Assembly (NCBI RefSeq): GCF_030866805.1
Contig: NZ_CP133019.1
Span: forward strand, 62,001 to 126,000
Reading direction: 5' to 3'
Length of the DNA stretch: 64,000 nt
Origin: Microbacterium terrisoli
Lineage (GTDB): Bacteria; Actinomycetota; Actinomycetes; Actinomycetales; Microbacteriaceae
The translations under genes were made by a program, and so were the position numbers. Positions 1 to 10,100 of the stretch are shown here, one piece after another. The number at the start of each line of letters is the position of its first letter. Position 1 is the first letter of the stretch. The notes under the pieces were generated by a model. It was not told the DNA's origin and did no database searches. It was given only the letters and a program-made list of their open reading frames with translations.

Positions 1-249
1 CTCATCTGCCTGGCGATCGTGCTGGCGCTGCGGTCGTGGCAGGTGACGGCGTTTCTGGTTCCCGTCGTGCTGATCCAGATGGCCACGGCGCCGTTGGCCG
101 CGCACATGGTGGGCCGGCAGGCCTACCGCAACGGCCGGATCGACCGCCCGTCGATGGTCGCCGACGAGCTCGCCGATTCCGAGGCCGCGCCCCCCGCGCG
201 TGCTGAACGTGAGCCCGGCTCCCGCGGTGGCCCCGAGCCCCGACGGTGA
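1..249 (+). CDS. mnhG: Na+/H+ antiporter subunit G (MnhG/MrpG-like), C-terminal part
   Basis: The gene enters from the left window edge, so its start is missing. It reads as about 82 residues in frame 1: a hydrophobic helix, then a TAPLAAHMVGRQAY motif. That motif is typical of the last membrane helix and cytoplasmic end of MnhG/MrpG subunits of multisubunit cation/proton antiporters. A polar tail rich in Asp, Glu, Pro and Arg follows. The other Mrp subunits would lie upstream, outside the window. The TGA stop (247-249) touches a GC-rich repeat (249-269) that reappears inside the lactonase-like gene near 14.8 kb. The family assignment rests on this one motif and the hydrophobicity. Confidence 0.72.
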   Translation, partial: LICLAIVLALRSWQVTAFLVPVVLIQMATAPLAAHMVGRQAYRNGRIDRPSMVADELADSEAAPPARAEREPGSRGGPEPRR

Positions 250-312
250 GATGTACTCTCGCGGGTCGGCGGGTCGTCGGCCGGGCGGGTCGTCGGGTCG
301 TCGGGTCGGCGG
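249..312. repeat. short GC-rich repeat tract with half of a palindromic element
   Basis: The first 21 bases (249-269) match 14839-14859 with one mismatch. At 14.8 kb the same sequence forms one arm of an inverted repeat. The rest (262-318) is a run of variants of cgggtcgtcgg. It lies between convergent genes, where it could end transcription, but there is no clean stem-loop with a T-run. Confidence 0.5.
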
Positions 313-318
313 GCCGGG

Positions 319-1194
319 TCAGTACCAGCCGGTGGACTGGGAGTGGCCCCACGCGCCGCACGGCGTGCCGTAGCGAGCCTTGATGTAGCCGAGGCCCCAC
401 GCGACCTGCACGCGGGCGCTGTTCTGCCAGCCGGCACCCATCTTCGACCCGGGGAGGGCCTGCGGGATGCCGTAGGCGCCGCTCGGATTGGCGGCGTGGA
501 CGCGCCAGCCGGACTCGCGGTTCCACAGCGAGTTCAGGCACTGGAACTGGTCGCCGCCCCAACCGTAGCGGCTGGCCATGAGGCTGCGGGCGTATGCGCG
601 CGCGGCCGACGGCGAGTTGTCGCCGGTGCCCCCGCTGACCGAAGCCGGCGCAGAGTTCGATGACCGACGCTGGTACGCCTGCTGGGCGGCGGCTGCCTTG
701 CGGGCGGCAGCCGCTTTCGCGGCCTTCTCTTTCGCGGCCTTCTCCTTCGCGGCCTTGATCTTGGCGGCTTTGATCTTGGCGGCCTTGATGGCGGCTGCCT
801 TGTCGTACGCGACGACCTGGGCGGCCACGGTCGCGGTCATCTCGCGCAGTTGATCGGTCAGCACCTGTGCGGTGGCCACCGACATCGTCGGAGACTTCTG
901 CAGGAGCACGATCCGCATGTCGAGGCTCGCTGTGCTGACCTTGCCCTCGGCAAGCTCCGAGGTGCCCTGGGCGACGCTCGCGAAGTAGGCGGCGTTCTGG
1001 TCGACGGGGCGGAGTACGGGAATGGAGATGTGGGTCTGTGCGTCTGCGGCAGTCGGCGCGGGAGCCGCGGCGGCAGAGGCGGGGATGGCGATGACGCCGA
1101 GTGTGGCCGCGATGGACACGGCGGTGAAAACAGACTTCTGCGGAAGGGTCAGGCTGCGGATGCGCACAAGGTTCCGATGTTCGGGCTGTCCCAT
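319..1194 (-). CDS. secreted lytic transglycosylase-like cell-wall protein
   Basis: This 291-residue exported protein probably cleaves or remodels peptidoglycan outside the membrane. Residues 20-44 form a signal peptide (basic stretch, hydrophobic core, Ala-rich cleavage region). Residues 131-172 are an Ala/Lys/Glu-rich helix with repeats such as IKAAK and EKAAK, likely a coiled coil or wall-spanning spacer. Residues 205-291 are a transglycosylase-like domain with WNRESGW (candidate catalytic Glu227), SGAYGIPQALPGSKM and a C-terminal Trp-Tyr end; Cys219 and Cys279 could pair. This C-terminal domain resembles the SLT-like or aggregation-promoting-factor type found in actinobacteria. A GTG at residue 10 is an alternative start; neither start has a strong ribosome site. 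Confidence 0.85.
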   Translation of the reverse strand: MGQPEHRNLVRIRSLTLPQKSVFTAVSIAATLGVIAIPASAAAAPAPTAADAQTHISIPVLRPVDQNAAYFASVAQGTSELAEGKVSTASLDMRIVLLQKSPTMSVATAQVLTDQLREMTATVAAQVVAYDKAAAIKAAKIKAAKIKAAKEKAAKEKAAKAAAARKAAAAQQAYQRRSSNSAPASVSGGTGDNSPSAARAYARSLMASRYGWGGDQFQCLNSLWNRESGWRVHAANPSGAYGIPQALPGSKMGAGWQNSARVQVAWGLGYIKARYGTPCGAWGHSQSTGWY

Positions 1195-1501
1195 CGTGCG
1201 TGTCGTCGACCGGGGGGCGACGGGCTACGGGTTCGCACTCAGCGGGTGCGACTCGTGACGGGCTGGTCGTCTCGGCACGGCAGTGATCGCGCGGCGTGTT
1301 CGGGAACATGTCGCGTGTCGAACCGACGTCTGTCGGCTGCTGGGGCCGTCCGGCCGCGTGGCCGAACCGGGACATCCACCGCTCGACTCGGGTGCCGGGA
1401 GGCGGACCGGTCCACCGTAGGAGCGGTTTCTGGACGGTTCATCCAAGCTTGCTGACCGTCTCATGCACGCGGCACGTACCGGTGATCCGGACCGCCGGTG
1501 A
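1195..1501. other. intergenic region between hrpB and the transglycosylase-like gene
   Basis: These 307 bases have no credible gene; open frames here are GC-rich shadows. It must hold the promoter of the minus-strand transglycosylase-like gene, but no convincing -35/-10 pair stands out. Cell-wall hydrolase genes in actinobacteria can carry c-di-AMP (ydaO-type) riboswitches. The part next to the start vaguely resembles the 3' end of that class, but the conserved GGGUGAAU-type element was not found. Confidence 0.5.
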
Positions 1502-4054
1502 TCAGCCCCGGGCGGCGCGGTTCTTCGTGTGCTTCGTCGGCGTCGCGGTCCAGGGATCCTCGGGCCACGGATGCTTGGGGTAGCGCCCGCGCATCTGCGC
1601 TCGCACCTGCGCGTACGGGCCGGACCAGAACGAGGCCAGATCGTCGGTCGTCGCCAGCGGATGCCCCGCAGGGGACAGCAGCTGGAACAGCACCGGCATC
1701 CTGCCGCCGGCCAGCCGCGGGGTCTCGGCCCAGCCGAAGCACTCCTGCAGTTTGACGGCGATGACGGGGCGTGCGGTCGGATCGTCCAGCGGCGGGTAGG
1801 CGATGCGGATGCGGGATCCGCTGGGCACTTCGAGTCGTTCCGGGGCGAGCTCGTCGAGCTGCGCCGCGGCGGGCCAGGGCAGCAGGCGCCGCAGCGCAGA
1901 GGTCAGGTCCAATCGCTCGACAGGAGTGCCGGTCGCGAGGGCGTCGAGCTCGGGCCCGAGCCATCCGTCCAGATCGCGCAGCAGACCCGCATCCGACACA
2001 TCCGGCCACGGCGCGCCCAGCTCGCGATGCAGCAGACCGAGCCGTCTGCGCAGGGAGTCGCCGGCATCCGTCCAGGTGAACAGCCCCAGTCCGTCGCGTA
2101 GGAGAGCGCGGCGCACGGCGTCTCGACCCTCGCGCGCCGATGCACGCACCGGTGCCGACGAACGCACGATCGCCCCGACACGGCGCTCGCGGCGCGCGTG
2201 CACACGGTTGCCTGAGAACTCCGCCTCGACGCGGTCGCTCATCAGATGGCTCGCTGCCTGTTCCATCTGCCGTTCGGTGAGAGGTGCAGCGGCACGGATC
2301 ACCGCGCCCGAACCGGCGGCGGCGCCGCTGGAGAGACGGGCGACCTGCGCCACGGCCAGCCACTCGGCGTCTGCGAGTGATCCGCGCACTCCGGCCCGTG
2401 TGCCCGACGCCAGCAAGAACGTCGCGCCCTCTGCGGTGCGCGTCATCCGCCGTGCGATGCGTTCGGGGAACGCCAGCGCGATGACCAGCCCGACGCCGTC
2501 CACCGGTCGTGTGCTGTGCGAGGGCGTGGCGAAGCGCTCGAGCCGGGTGACCTCGCGCGCCCAGCGCGCGGCATCCGCCCCTCGGCCTCCGCGCAGCGCC
2601 ACGACGGCGTGTGCGACATCGGCATCGGTGATCCGGATGTCGCTCTGCAGCAGCGCGACCACCTCGGCCGCCACCCGCGGGCCGACCAGCGGGCCGCCGT
2701 CACGCAGTGCCCGGGCCAGCCGCGGATCGACCGGGATGCGGGCGAGCGCCCGTCCTTCGGCGGTCGCACGCCGGTCGGCGTCGATCGCGCCGAGCCCCTC
2801 GAGAACCGCGTGCGCCTCGGCGAGGCTGTCGGCCGGCGGCGGGTCGATCATCCGCAGCCCGGCCCCGCCCGGTGCACCCCAGCAGGCCAGCAGCAGCGCA
2901 GCATCGACCAGGTCGGTCGTCGCGATCTCGGGCGCGGGCCGGGCCGGTGAAGCCGCGTAGGTGCGCTCGTCCACGCAGCGGATCACCGTGCCGGGGCCTT
3001 GCCGCGTCGCACGCCCGGCACGCTGCACTGACGAGCTGCGGGATGCCGCGGAGGTGACCAGTCCGCTCATCCCCCGCGTCGCATCCCGCCGCGGCTGCCG
3101 GGACAGGCAGCTGTCGACCACCAGTCGCACGCCGGGGACGGTGAGTGACGACTCGGCCAGCGACGTCGCCACGATGATCCGCGGTTCCTGATCTGCCGAC
3201 CGTCCGCGGATCACGGCATCCTGCTGGGCGGACGACAGCTGCCCGTGCAGCTCGCGCACATCGAACCCGTCCGCGAGCCGGCGGATGCGGCTGGAGGTCT
3301 CGGCGACCTCGCGTGCCCCGGGCAGGAAGACCAGCACATCGGCCGTCCGGTCATCGACGGCCAGCTCGCGGGCAGCGGTGGCCGTCGTGTGTGCGACGTG
3401 ATCGAGAAAGGATCGTGTGACGCCGTGGTCGTCGAGGCGTGGACCGGGGCTGGGAGCCCAGCGCTCGGTGAGCGGGAAGGCCGGCACCTGATGGGTGACC
3501 ACGGCGGCGGGCGCGGCATCCGTTCCGAGAACGCCGGCGATGCGTTCGGCGTCGAGAGTGGCCGACATTGCCACCAGGGTGAGGTCGTCGCGCACCTCGC
3601 GCACCTCGCCGAGCATCCCGATCAGCAGGTCGGTCTGCAGTGCGCGCTCGTGCACCTCGTCGATGATGACGGCGCCCGTGCCGTCCAGGACCGGATCGTT
3701 CAGCAGGCGGCGGAGCAGCACGCCTGCCGTGACGAACTCGACGAGCGTGCCGGGGCCTGCCTTGCGCTCGCCGCGGACGGTGAAGCCGACTCGAGATCCC
3801 AGCGGCGATCCGTCGAGCTGCGCGAGCCGCCGGGCAGCAGCGCGGACGGCGACCCGACGCGGCTGGGTCACGATCACGCGGCCGCGGGTGCGGCCGGCCA
3901 GCAGCGGCGGCACCAGAGTCGTCTTGCCGGTGCCGGGCGGGGCGCTCACGACGACCGACGGGTTTGCATTCAGGGCCGCGTTCAGCTCGCGGAGGGCCGA
4001 TGCGAACGACAGCCCGTCGCCGATCCGGGCCAGGTCGAACCCCGCGTGCACCAT
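1502..4054 (-). CDS. hrpB: ATP-dependent RNA helicase HrpB
   Basis: This 850-residue DEAH-family helicase has HrpB architecture. Walker A is APPGTGKTT (residues 38-46), the DEVH box is at 132-135, and SATLDAER (motif III) and QRAGRATRQGPG (motif VI) follow. The C-terminal HrpB domain carries LLSPAGHPLATTDDLASFWSG. The length fits the family. HrpB is a cytoplasmic helicase of poorly defined RNA substrate. ATG at 4054 was chosen because the catalytic core begins soon after and the longer frame would enter an inverted repeat (4099-4158). A GTG directly follows the ATG and has better spacing from the preceding G-run, so initiation could be one codon later. The gene appears to be a single transcription unit. 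Confidence 0.92.
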   Translation of the reverse strand: MVHAGFDLARIGDGLSFASALRELNAALNANPSVVVSAPPGTGKTTLVPPLLAGRTRGRVIVTQPRRVAVRAAARRLAQLDGSPLGSRVGFTVRGERKAGPGTLVEFVTAGVLLRRLLNDPVLDGTGAVIIDEVHERALQTDLLIGMLGEVREVRDDLTLVAMSATLDAERIAGVLGTDAAPAAVVTHQVPAFPLTERWAPSPGPRLDDHGVTRSFLDHVAHTTATAARELAVDDRTADVLVFLPGAREVAETSSRIRRLADGFDVRELHGQLSSAQQDAVIRGRSADQEPRIIVATSLAESSLTVPGVRLVVDSCLSRQPRRDATRGMSGLVTSAASRSSSVQRAGRATRQGPGTVIRCVDERTYAASPARPAPEIATTDLVDAALLLACWGAPGGAGLRMIDPPPADSLAEAHAVLEGLGAIDADRRATAEGRALARIPVDPRLARALRDGGPLVGPRVAAEVVALLQSDIRITDADVAHAVVALRGGRGADAARWAREVTRLERFATPSHSTRPVDGVGLVIALAFPERIARRMTRTAEGATFLLASGTRAGVRGSLADAEWLAVAQVARLSSGAAAGSGAVIRAAAPLTERQMEQAASHLMSDRVEAEFSGNRVHARRERRVGAIVRSSAPVRASAREGRDAVRRALLRDGLGLFTWTDAGDSLRRRLGLLHRELGAPWPDVSDAGLLRDLDGWLGPELDALATGTPVERLDLTSALRRLLPWPAAAQLDELAPERLEVPSGSRIRIAYPPLDDPTARPVIAVKLQECFGWAETPRLAGGRMPVLFQLLSPAGHPLATTDDLASFWSGPYAQVRAQMRGRYPKHPWPEDPWTATPTKHTKNRAARG

Positions 4055-4098
4055 CCCCCCAGTCTGCCCGGGGCAGCGCGGCCCCGCCGACGCGCGAC

Positions 4099-4158
4099 TC
4101 CCTAGGGAATCGGCGACTTCATACGCGATGGCCTGTTGATTCGCCGACACCCTAGGGA
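4099..4158. repeat. imperfect inverted repeat containing the acylase stop codon
   Basis: The left arm (4099-4116) and right arm (4141-4158) are 18 bases each, with two mismatches around a TCCCTAGGG core and a TCGGCGA end, separated by 24 bases. The right-arm CCCTAGGG supplies the TAG stop of the penicillin-acylase-family gene. It may act as that gene's terminator. The arms resemble those of the inverted repeat at 49418-49481 (core CCATAGGGACTCGGCGG), suggesting one dispersed family. Confidence 0.75.
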
Positions 4159-6776
4159 TTGAGTACGAGGGTGTGGGTTGCGGCGGCCTTCACAGCCTTC
4201 GGTGAGAACGGCCAAGGCAACCCCTCGAAGTGCTGCCAGGCGTCGACCTGGTCGTTGTAGTTCGGGTGGAAGGCGTGGCCGCTCTGGCCGGTGAGGTTCG
4301 TCCAGGTCGAAGCGTTCAGATCCGACAGGTCGACCACCATGCGCATCGACGGCAGGGTGTTCACGCCGAAGCCTTCGCCGATCACCCAGCCCGTGGCATC
4401 CACCACACTCGACCCGCCGCCGACGGCGAACGGGCCGCGGTTGAAGGCCCATTCCAGCGGCGCGATGCCGCTCGAACCGAACGTCGCATTGGTGAGCGTC
4501 AGCGTGTGGATGCCGCCCCAGCTCCATCGGTCCAGGTTGTCGCCTTGGAGCTTCACGAGCCGGTGGTAGGCGTCGGTGGCGGCCTTGACGAGCATCGCCC
4601 GCTGATCGCTGACGCCGATCTTCTCGTTGGTCCACCACGACGATTCCGGCTGGCCGAGCAGCGTGTCCACAACGAGGAACAGCCGTCCCTGACCGGTCAC
4701 CGGCGCCGGGTGCTCGCGCCGCGAGAACAGGTCCTGCGCCAACTCGTCCCAGACGACGTTGGCATAGGCGGCCGCCGCCGAGTTCACGTCGTTGCGGCCG
4801 TCCCACATCTTGAACAGGTCGAGGGCGGCCTGCACGTCCTTGTCGTCGACGGCGAGGTCCTGGTAGGCCGCGATGAGCTTCTTGCCGATCCAGAAGTCGG
4901 TGTCGGCCTGGATCGCGCGCATGTCGTCGATGGTCAGCTTGTGCGACACCGACGTGCTCTTGATCAGGGCGCCGATGCGCGCAGCACGCCACCCGTAATC
5001 CCAGTCGTTGGTGAGGAAGTAGGGGTAACCCGCCCCGACGACGGCGTTGTTGGCCGTGACGATGTATCCGGAATCAGGGTTGTACGACACCGGCAGCTTG
5101 TCGAACGGGATGAAGCCCTTCCAGTCGTATTTCGAGTCCCAGCCCGGCTGCGGCATTGACCCGTCGCCGGCGCCGCGGATCGGCAGCTTTCCGGGCGACT
5201 GGTAGCCGATGTTGCCCTCCTGATCGGCGTAGATCAGGTTCTGCGCCGGAACGTCGAACTGCTGTGCGGCGGCGCGGAAGCCGGCGAAGTCCTGCGCGAG
5301 ATCGAGCGTGAAGATGGACTCGGCCGTCGTGCCGGGCGTCAGGGCCGTCCACTTCAATGCCACGGCGGTGTCGCCGGGCGGCATGTTCGCGGGTGGCGTG
5401 ACCGTGCCGCCGGTGCCGACGTACGGGTCTTCGGCGATCGATGCGTCATCGTCGTTCGTGCTGGAGATGATCGGCCCGTTGTTCGTGGACCGGATCTCGA
5501 GGTCGACGTCGTCGCCGCCGGCGACCTCGATCGTCTCGTGCGTCACCTGCAGCGGGACAAGCTTGCCGTCGCGCCAGTACTTGTCGCCCTGCACGCGCTC
5601 GAGGTACAGGTCGGCAACGTCGCTGGTCAGGTTCGTGAACCCCCACGCGATCTTCTGGTTGTGCCCGATGATCACACCCGGAACGCCCGAGAACCCGAAG
5701 CCTGCCACATCGAACGGGCAGGCCTGCGACACCGTGCGGCACTTCAGGTCGGTCTGCACCCAGATGCTCGGCATCGCCTCGCCGAGGTGCGGGTCGTTGG
5801 CCAGCAGCGGCTTGCCGCTCTCGGTCAGATCGCCCGAGACGACCCACGAGTTCGACCCCACGCCTTCACCGACGTTGCCGACCAGGGCGCTGGCGGCCTC
5901 GATCACCGAGCCGACCTTCTTCCACTGCAATGACGCGGTGTCGACCGACAGGGCCGGTGACTTCGCCGTGGGCACGTCGGTCGACAGCGTCGGCACGATC
6001 ACCGGGTTCTTCTCGAACGGGTACTTCGGGTACAGCTCGTTGATCTGCTGCTGCGAGTAGTTCTGGGCGAGCTGTGCGCGTGAGGTCTCTTCGATCAGGT
6101 TCGACCGCAGGTCCCAGGCCATCGCCTTCAGCCACGCGAGCGAATCGGCGATCGTCCACTTCTCGACCGTGTAGCCGGGGTTCTGCACACCGAGGATCGC
6201 GTACTCGACCGACAGTGCTGCACCCTTGTGGTCGGCGAGGTAGGCATTCACGCCGTCCGCATACGCCTGGTAGTACGCCTTGGCGTCGGGTGAGAGCAGC
6301 CCGACCTCCTTCTCGGCGACCTTGCGCCACCCGAGCGTGCGCAGGAACTTGTCGGTGCCCAGCTGCGACTCGCCGAACAGCTCCGACAGACGACCCGCGG
6401 TCACGTGCCGGCGGAAGTCCATCTCGAAGAACCGGTCCTGCGCGTGCACATACCCCTGCGCGAAGAAGAGGTCGTGCGTGTCGTCGGCGGTGATGGTCGG
6501 GATGCCGCGGTCATCGCGCTGCACAGTCACCTGGCTGTGCAGTCCCTTGGCTGTGACGGCGCCGTCGAGGGTGGGGAACGATCGCTGCACGACATAGACG
6601 AGGAATCCTGCTGCCACCAGTGCGATGACGATCAGTCCGGCCAGCACACTGAACAGCGTGATGCCGATCTTGCGGCCTCGGGACATCGTGCGGGTGCTCG
6701 TTGCGACCTCGCCCGTGCTCGTGGGGACGGTGTGCGCGGGCGCAGTCGAATGGCGACCGGTGGGATTCTTCGACAT
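4152..6776 (-). CDS. penicillin acylase family Ntn-hydrolase, membrane-anchored
   Basis: This 874-residue amidohydrolase precursor probably hydrolyses an N-acyl compound outside the membrane; the natural substrate (beta-lactam, acyl-homoserine lactone or other amide) cannot be read from sequence. Residues 38-63 form one membrane anchor. The alpha segment follows (FFAQGYVHAQDRFFEMD at about 104-120). GSNSWVVSG gives the predicted autocatalytic cleavage and N-terminal nucleophile, Ser308. The beta segment has LLANDPHLG and GFSGVPGVIIGHN, both characteristic. ATG at 6776 was preferred over a longer frame reaching 7025 because it leads directly to the anchor and has a GAAAG about 8 bases upstream. 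The stop lies in an inverted repeat. Confidence 0.9.
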   Translation of the reverse strand: MSKNPTGRHSTAPAHTVPTSTGEVATSTRTMSRGRKIGITLFSVLAGLIVIALVAAGFLVYVVQRSFPTLDGAVTAKGLHSQVTVQRDDRGIPTITADDTHDLFFAQGYVHAQDRFFEMDFRRHVTAGRLSELFGESQLGTDKFLRTLGWRKVAEKEVGLLSPDAKAYYQAYADGVNAYLADHKGAALSVEYAILGVQNPGYTVEKWTIADSLAWLKAMAWDLRSNLIEETSRAQLAQNYSQQQINELYPKYPFEKNPVIVPTLSTDVPTAKSPALSVDTASLQWKKVGSVIEAASALVGNVGEGVGSNSWVVSGDLTESGKPLLANDPHLGEAMPSIWVQTDLKCRTVSQACPFDVAGFGFSGVPGVIIGHNQKIAWGFTNLTSDVADLYLERVQGDKYWRDGKLVPLQVTHETIEVAGGDDVDLEIRSTNNGPIISSTNDDDASIAEDPYVGTGGTVTPPANMPPGDTAVALKWTALTPGTTAESIFTLDLAQDFAGFRAAAQQFDVPAQNLIYADQEGNIGYQSPGKLPIRGAGDGSMPQPGWDSKYDWKGFIPFDKLPVSYNPDSGYIVTANNAVVGAGYPYFLTNDWDYGWRAARIGALIKSTSVSHKLTIDDMRAIQADTDFWIGKKLIAAYQDLAVDDKDVQAALDLFKMWDGRNDVNSAAAAYANVVWDELAQDLFSRREHPAPVTGQGRLFLVVDTLLGQPESSWWTNEKIGVSDQRAMLVKAATDAYHRLVKLQGDNLDRWSWGGIHTLTLTNATFGSSGIAPLEWAFNRGPFAVGGGSSVVDATGWVIGEGFGVNTLPSMRMVVDLSDLNASTWTNLTGQSGHAFHPNYNDQVDAWQHFEGLPWPFSPKAVKAAATHTLVLNP

Positions 6777-7157
6777 CGAAGCACTTTCGGTGTGGGGAAC
6801 GGCGCTGTCGGGTAGCGCCGGCGTCTTGGCATCGTATCGCCCGACCGAAAAGAAGCCGAACCGTGCTCGGGATCGGTGTGCGGCCGGGGCGGTCAGCTGG
6901 CAGACTTCGTCCGCGTCGCTTTCAGAGTCGGAAGATTCATGAGAAGACTCTCGCAATTTCGATCGCAGTACTGATACCGTAACCAGCACAAGCGTGAGGT
7001 GGATGAGCAAGGACTTCTGCTTCATGAACGCATGGGGGTCGAGGGATGACTCCCGCGCATGGCCGTCGGGGGATGGTCGAACGGTGACCGATCACGGGGA
7101 TCGGTCCCGCTGGGGATTTATCTGTCTGCTGGGGAGACATTCGCCAGGAGACCGTTG
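6777..7157. promoter_or_regulatory. divergent intergenic region with an 8-bp inverted repeat
   Basis: These 381 bases separate two divergent genes for exported proteins, so both promoters should be here. A perfect inverted repeat GACCGATC (7086-7093) / GATCGGTC (7099-7106), spaced by 5 bases, lies about 50 bases before the surface-protein start and may be an operator or leader hairpin. Parts of the region are less GC-rich than the genes. No standard promoter was assigned with confidence. Confidence 0.5.
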
Positions 7158-10100
7158 ATGACTGCTCGCACCATCCGTCCACGACCTCGCGCGCTCGGAC
7201 GGCGCGGCCTGGTCCCGCCAATCGCACTGGGTGCCGTCGCCGCGGTGGTGCTCGCAGGCGCTGTGGCGCTGCCGGCCCACGCTGCTTCCGTGGGCACGTC
7301 GAACGCCACCGGCCGATATCTCAGCGGTTCGCTCCTGGACCTCGACACCGATCTGGTCGCAGCGATCGGCGGCGTGTCGGCGTCGAGTACCGGCACCGCG
7401 GATCAGACGCAGGCGAATCCGCTGAATCTGAGCGCGCTGGGCAGCACTGTCACCCTCAACGTTCCCGGCGGCATCCAGCTGCCGTTGCAGATCGGCGACA
7501 TCGGCGCCGTCTCGCAGTATGCACAGGCGCGCTCGGACGGGAGCAGCACGGGCGCATCGGGTCTGATCTCCGGCTCGGGCGGCATCGGGACCGGGGGGGA
7601 TCCGACGCCGGGACCACTGCATCTCAACCTTGCACAGGCGGTGAGCTCGCTCTCGGGCACGCTGGCCACGCAGGCGGCGCAGCTGGCGAACCTCGATCTC
7701 ATGATCGGGGCGACCACGGCCATCGCGAACCAGACTGCGCCCGCCGCGGCATCCGGTGACTATCGGATCGCGGACGCGAACCTCACGTTCACCAGCCCAG
7801 TGCTCGCCAATCTCACCGCGGACATCGACACGCAGGTCGCGAACGTGCAGAACGTCGTCGACGGGCTCGCCGGGTCGAGCGGCACGCTCGCAGGCGCGCT
7901 CGGCGGCCTGCTGAATTCGCTGGGCCTGCTGACGACCACCGTGAGCGTCGGGACGAGTGACCTGAACGCCGCGGTGGCGTCGCTTCTGACCGGCACCCTG
8001 TCGTCGCCGACCTACCCCGGCGTGACGATCGACCTGTCCACGGGGACAGTGTCGGTCGATCTCGCGCAGATCACCGCGCTCGAAGGCCTGGCGCCCAATA
8101 CCGATCTGTTGACCGACACGGTCATCAACGCGATCGGCACCCGGATCACCGGGCTCGTACAAGAGCTGCTGACCAACGTGCAGACGAAGCTGACGCAGGT
8201 GACCGATGCGCTGTCCGTGAATGCATCGGTGAGCCTTCTCGGTGCGAATGTCGTGACCATCGACTCGACGATCTCGGCTCTGCGCAACGGCGATCTCACG
8301 GGTGTGTCGCTGGGCTCGGTGCCACTGCCGGGGGGCCTCGACCAGAGCGGGATCGTCGCGGCCCTGAATGCTCCACTGACGGCGGTGGGCACCGCGATCG
8401 GGGCGGTGGGCACGACGGTGCTCGCGCCCGTGACCAGCACGCTGGTTCCCGCGCTGAAACCGGTGCTGAATGCGGTGGTCACGCTGACGGCCAACAATCA
8501 GTCGACGTCCGGCGGCGTGTTCACCGAGACCGCGTTGCGCGCGACCGTGCTTCCGGCGGCGAACGCACTTCAGCTGAACGTCGCGAACGCGACGGTGGGT
8601 CCGAACGCTCTTCTGGCCACCCCGGTGATCTCATCGTTGACTCCGACGAGTGGTCCGACGGCGGGTGGCACGACGGTGACGATCACGGGCACCGGGTTTA
8701 CTGGTGCGACGGCTGTGGACTTCGGTGGTGCTGCTGCCACGTTCACGGTGGTCAATGACACGCAGGTCACGGCGACTACGCCGGCGCATGCCGCCGGGCC
8801 TGTGGATGTGACGGTCACGACGCCCGGGGGGACGTCGGGACCGGGCACGTTCACGTTCGTGGCGCCGCCTGCCGCTCCGGTGATCTCGTCGTTGACTCCG
8901 ACGAGTGGTCCGACGGCGGGTGGCACGGTCGTGACGATCACGGGCACTGGGTTTACTGGTGCGACGGCTGTCGCGTTCGGGACGGATGCTGCTGCCACGT
9001 TCACGGTGGTCAGTGACACGCAGGTCACGGCGACTACGCCGGCGCACGCCGCCGGGCCTGTGGATGTGACGGTCACGGCGCCCGGGGGGACGTCGGGACC
9101 GGGCACGTTCACGTTCGTGGCCCCGCCTGCTGCTCCTATCATCGCGGATCTGTCGCCGGATCAGGGTCCGACGGCGGGTGGCACGACGGTGACGGTCACG
9201 GGCACCGGGTTCACGGGTGCGACGGGTGTGACCTTCGATGGTGCGCCGGGTACGTCGTTCACGGTGGACAGTGACACGCAGATCACAGTGACCACGCCGG
9301 CGGGTTCGCCTGGTCCTGCGGATGTGGTGGTGCAGTCGCCGAATGGTGATTCTGCTCCGGGTACGTTCACGTTCGTGGCGCCGCCTGCCATCTCGACGAT
9401 CGTGCCCGATCAGGGTCCGACGGCGGGTGGCACGGTCGTGATGATCACGGGCGTGGGCTTGGATGCTGCGACCGGGGTGACCTTCGATGGTGTGGCGGGA
9501 ACGGCCTTGTCGGTTGTTGCTGGTGTCATCACGGTGACCACGCCTGCGCATGCAGCCGGCGCGGTGGATGTGGTGGTGCAGTCGCCGAACGGTGATTCTG
9601 CTCCGGGCACGTTCACGTATGTGGCGCCGCCTGCCGCTCCGGTGATCTCGTCGTTGACTCCGACGAGTGGTCCGACGGCGGGTGGCACGGTCGTGACGAT
9701 CACGGGCACCGGTTTCACGGGTGCGACGGGTGTGACCTTCGATGGTGCGCCGGGTACGTCGTTCACGGTGGACAGTGACACGCAGATCACAGTGACCACG
9801 CCTGCGCATGCAGCCGGCGCGGTGGATGTGGTGGTGCAGTCGCCGAATGGTGATTCTGCTCCGGGCACGTTCACGTATGTGGCGCCGCCTGCCGCTCCGG
9901 TGATCTCGTCGTTGACTCCGACGAGTGGTCCGACGGCCGGTGGCACGGTCGTGACGATCACGGGCACCGGTTTCACGGGTGCGACTGCTGTCGCGTTCGG
10001 GACGGATGCTGCTGCCACGTTCACGGTGGTCAGTGACACGCAGATCACGGCGACTACGCCGGCGCACGCCGCCGGGCCTGTGGATGTGACGGTCACGGCG

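Noticed and set aside
1195..1330. Possible c-di-AMP (ydaO-type) riboswitch before the cell-wall gene
   Set aside because: Only a weak likeness to the 3' end; the GGGUGAAU element and the remainder of the fold are not there.
2..1375. Long minus-strand frame over the transglycosylase-like gene
   Set aside because: Arg/Pro-rich shadow of the real gene, no ribosome site.
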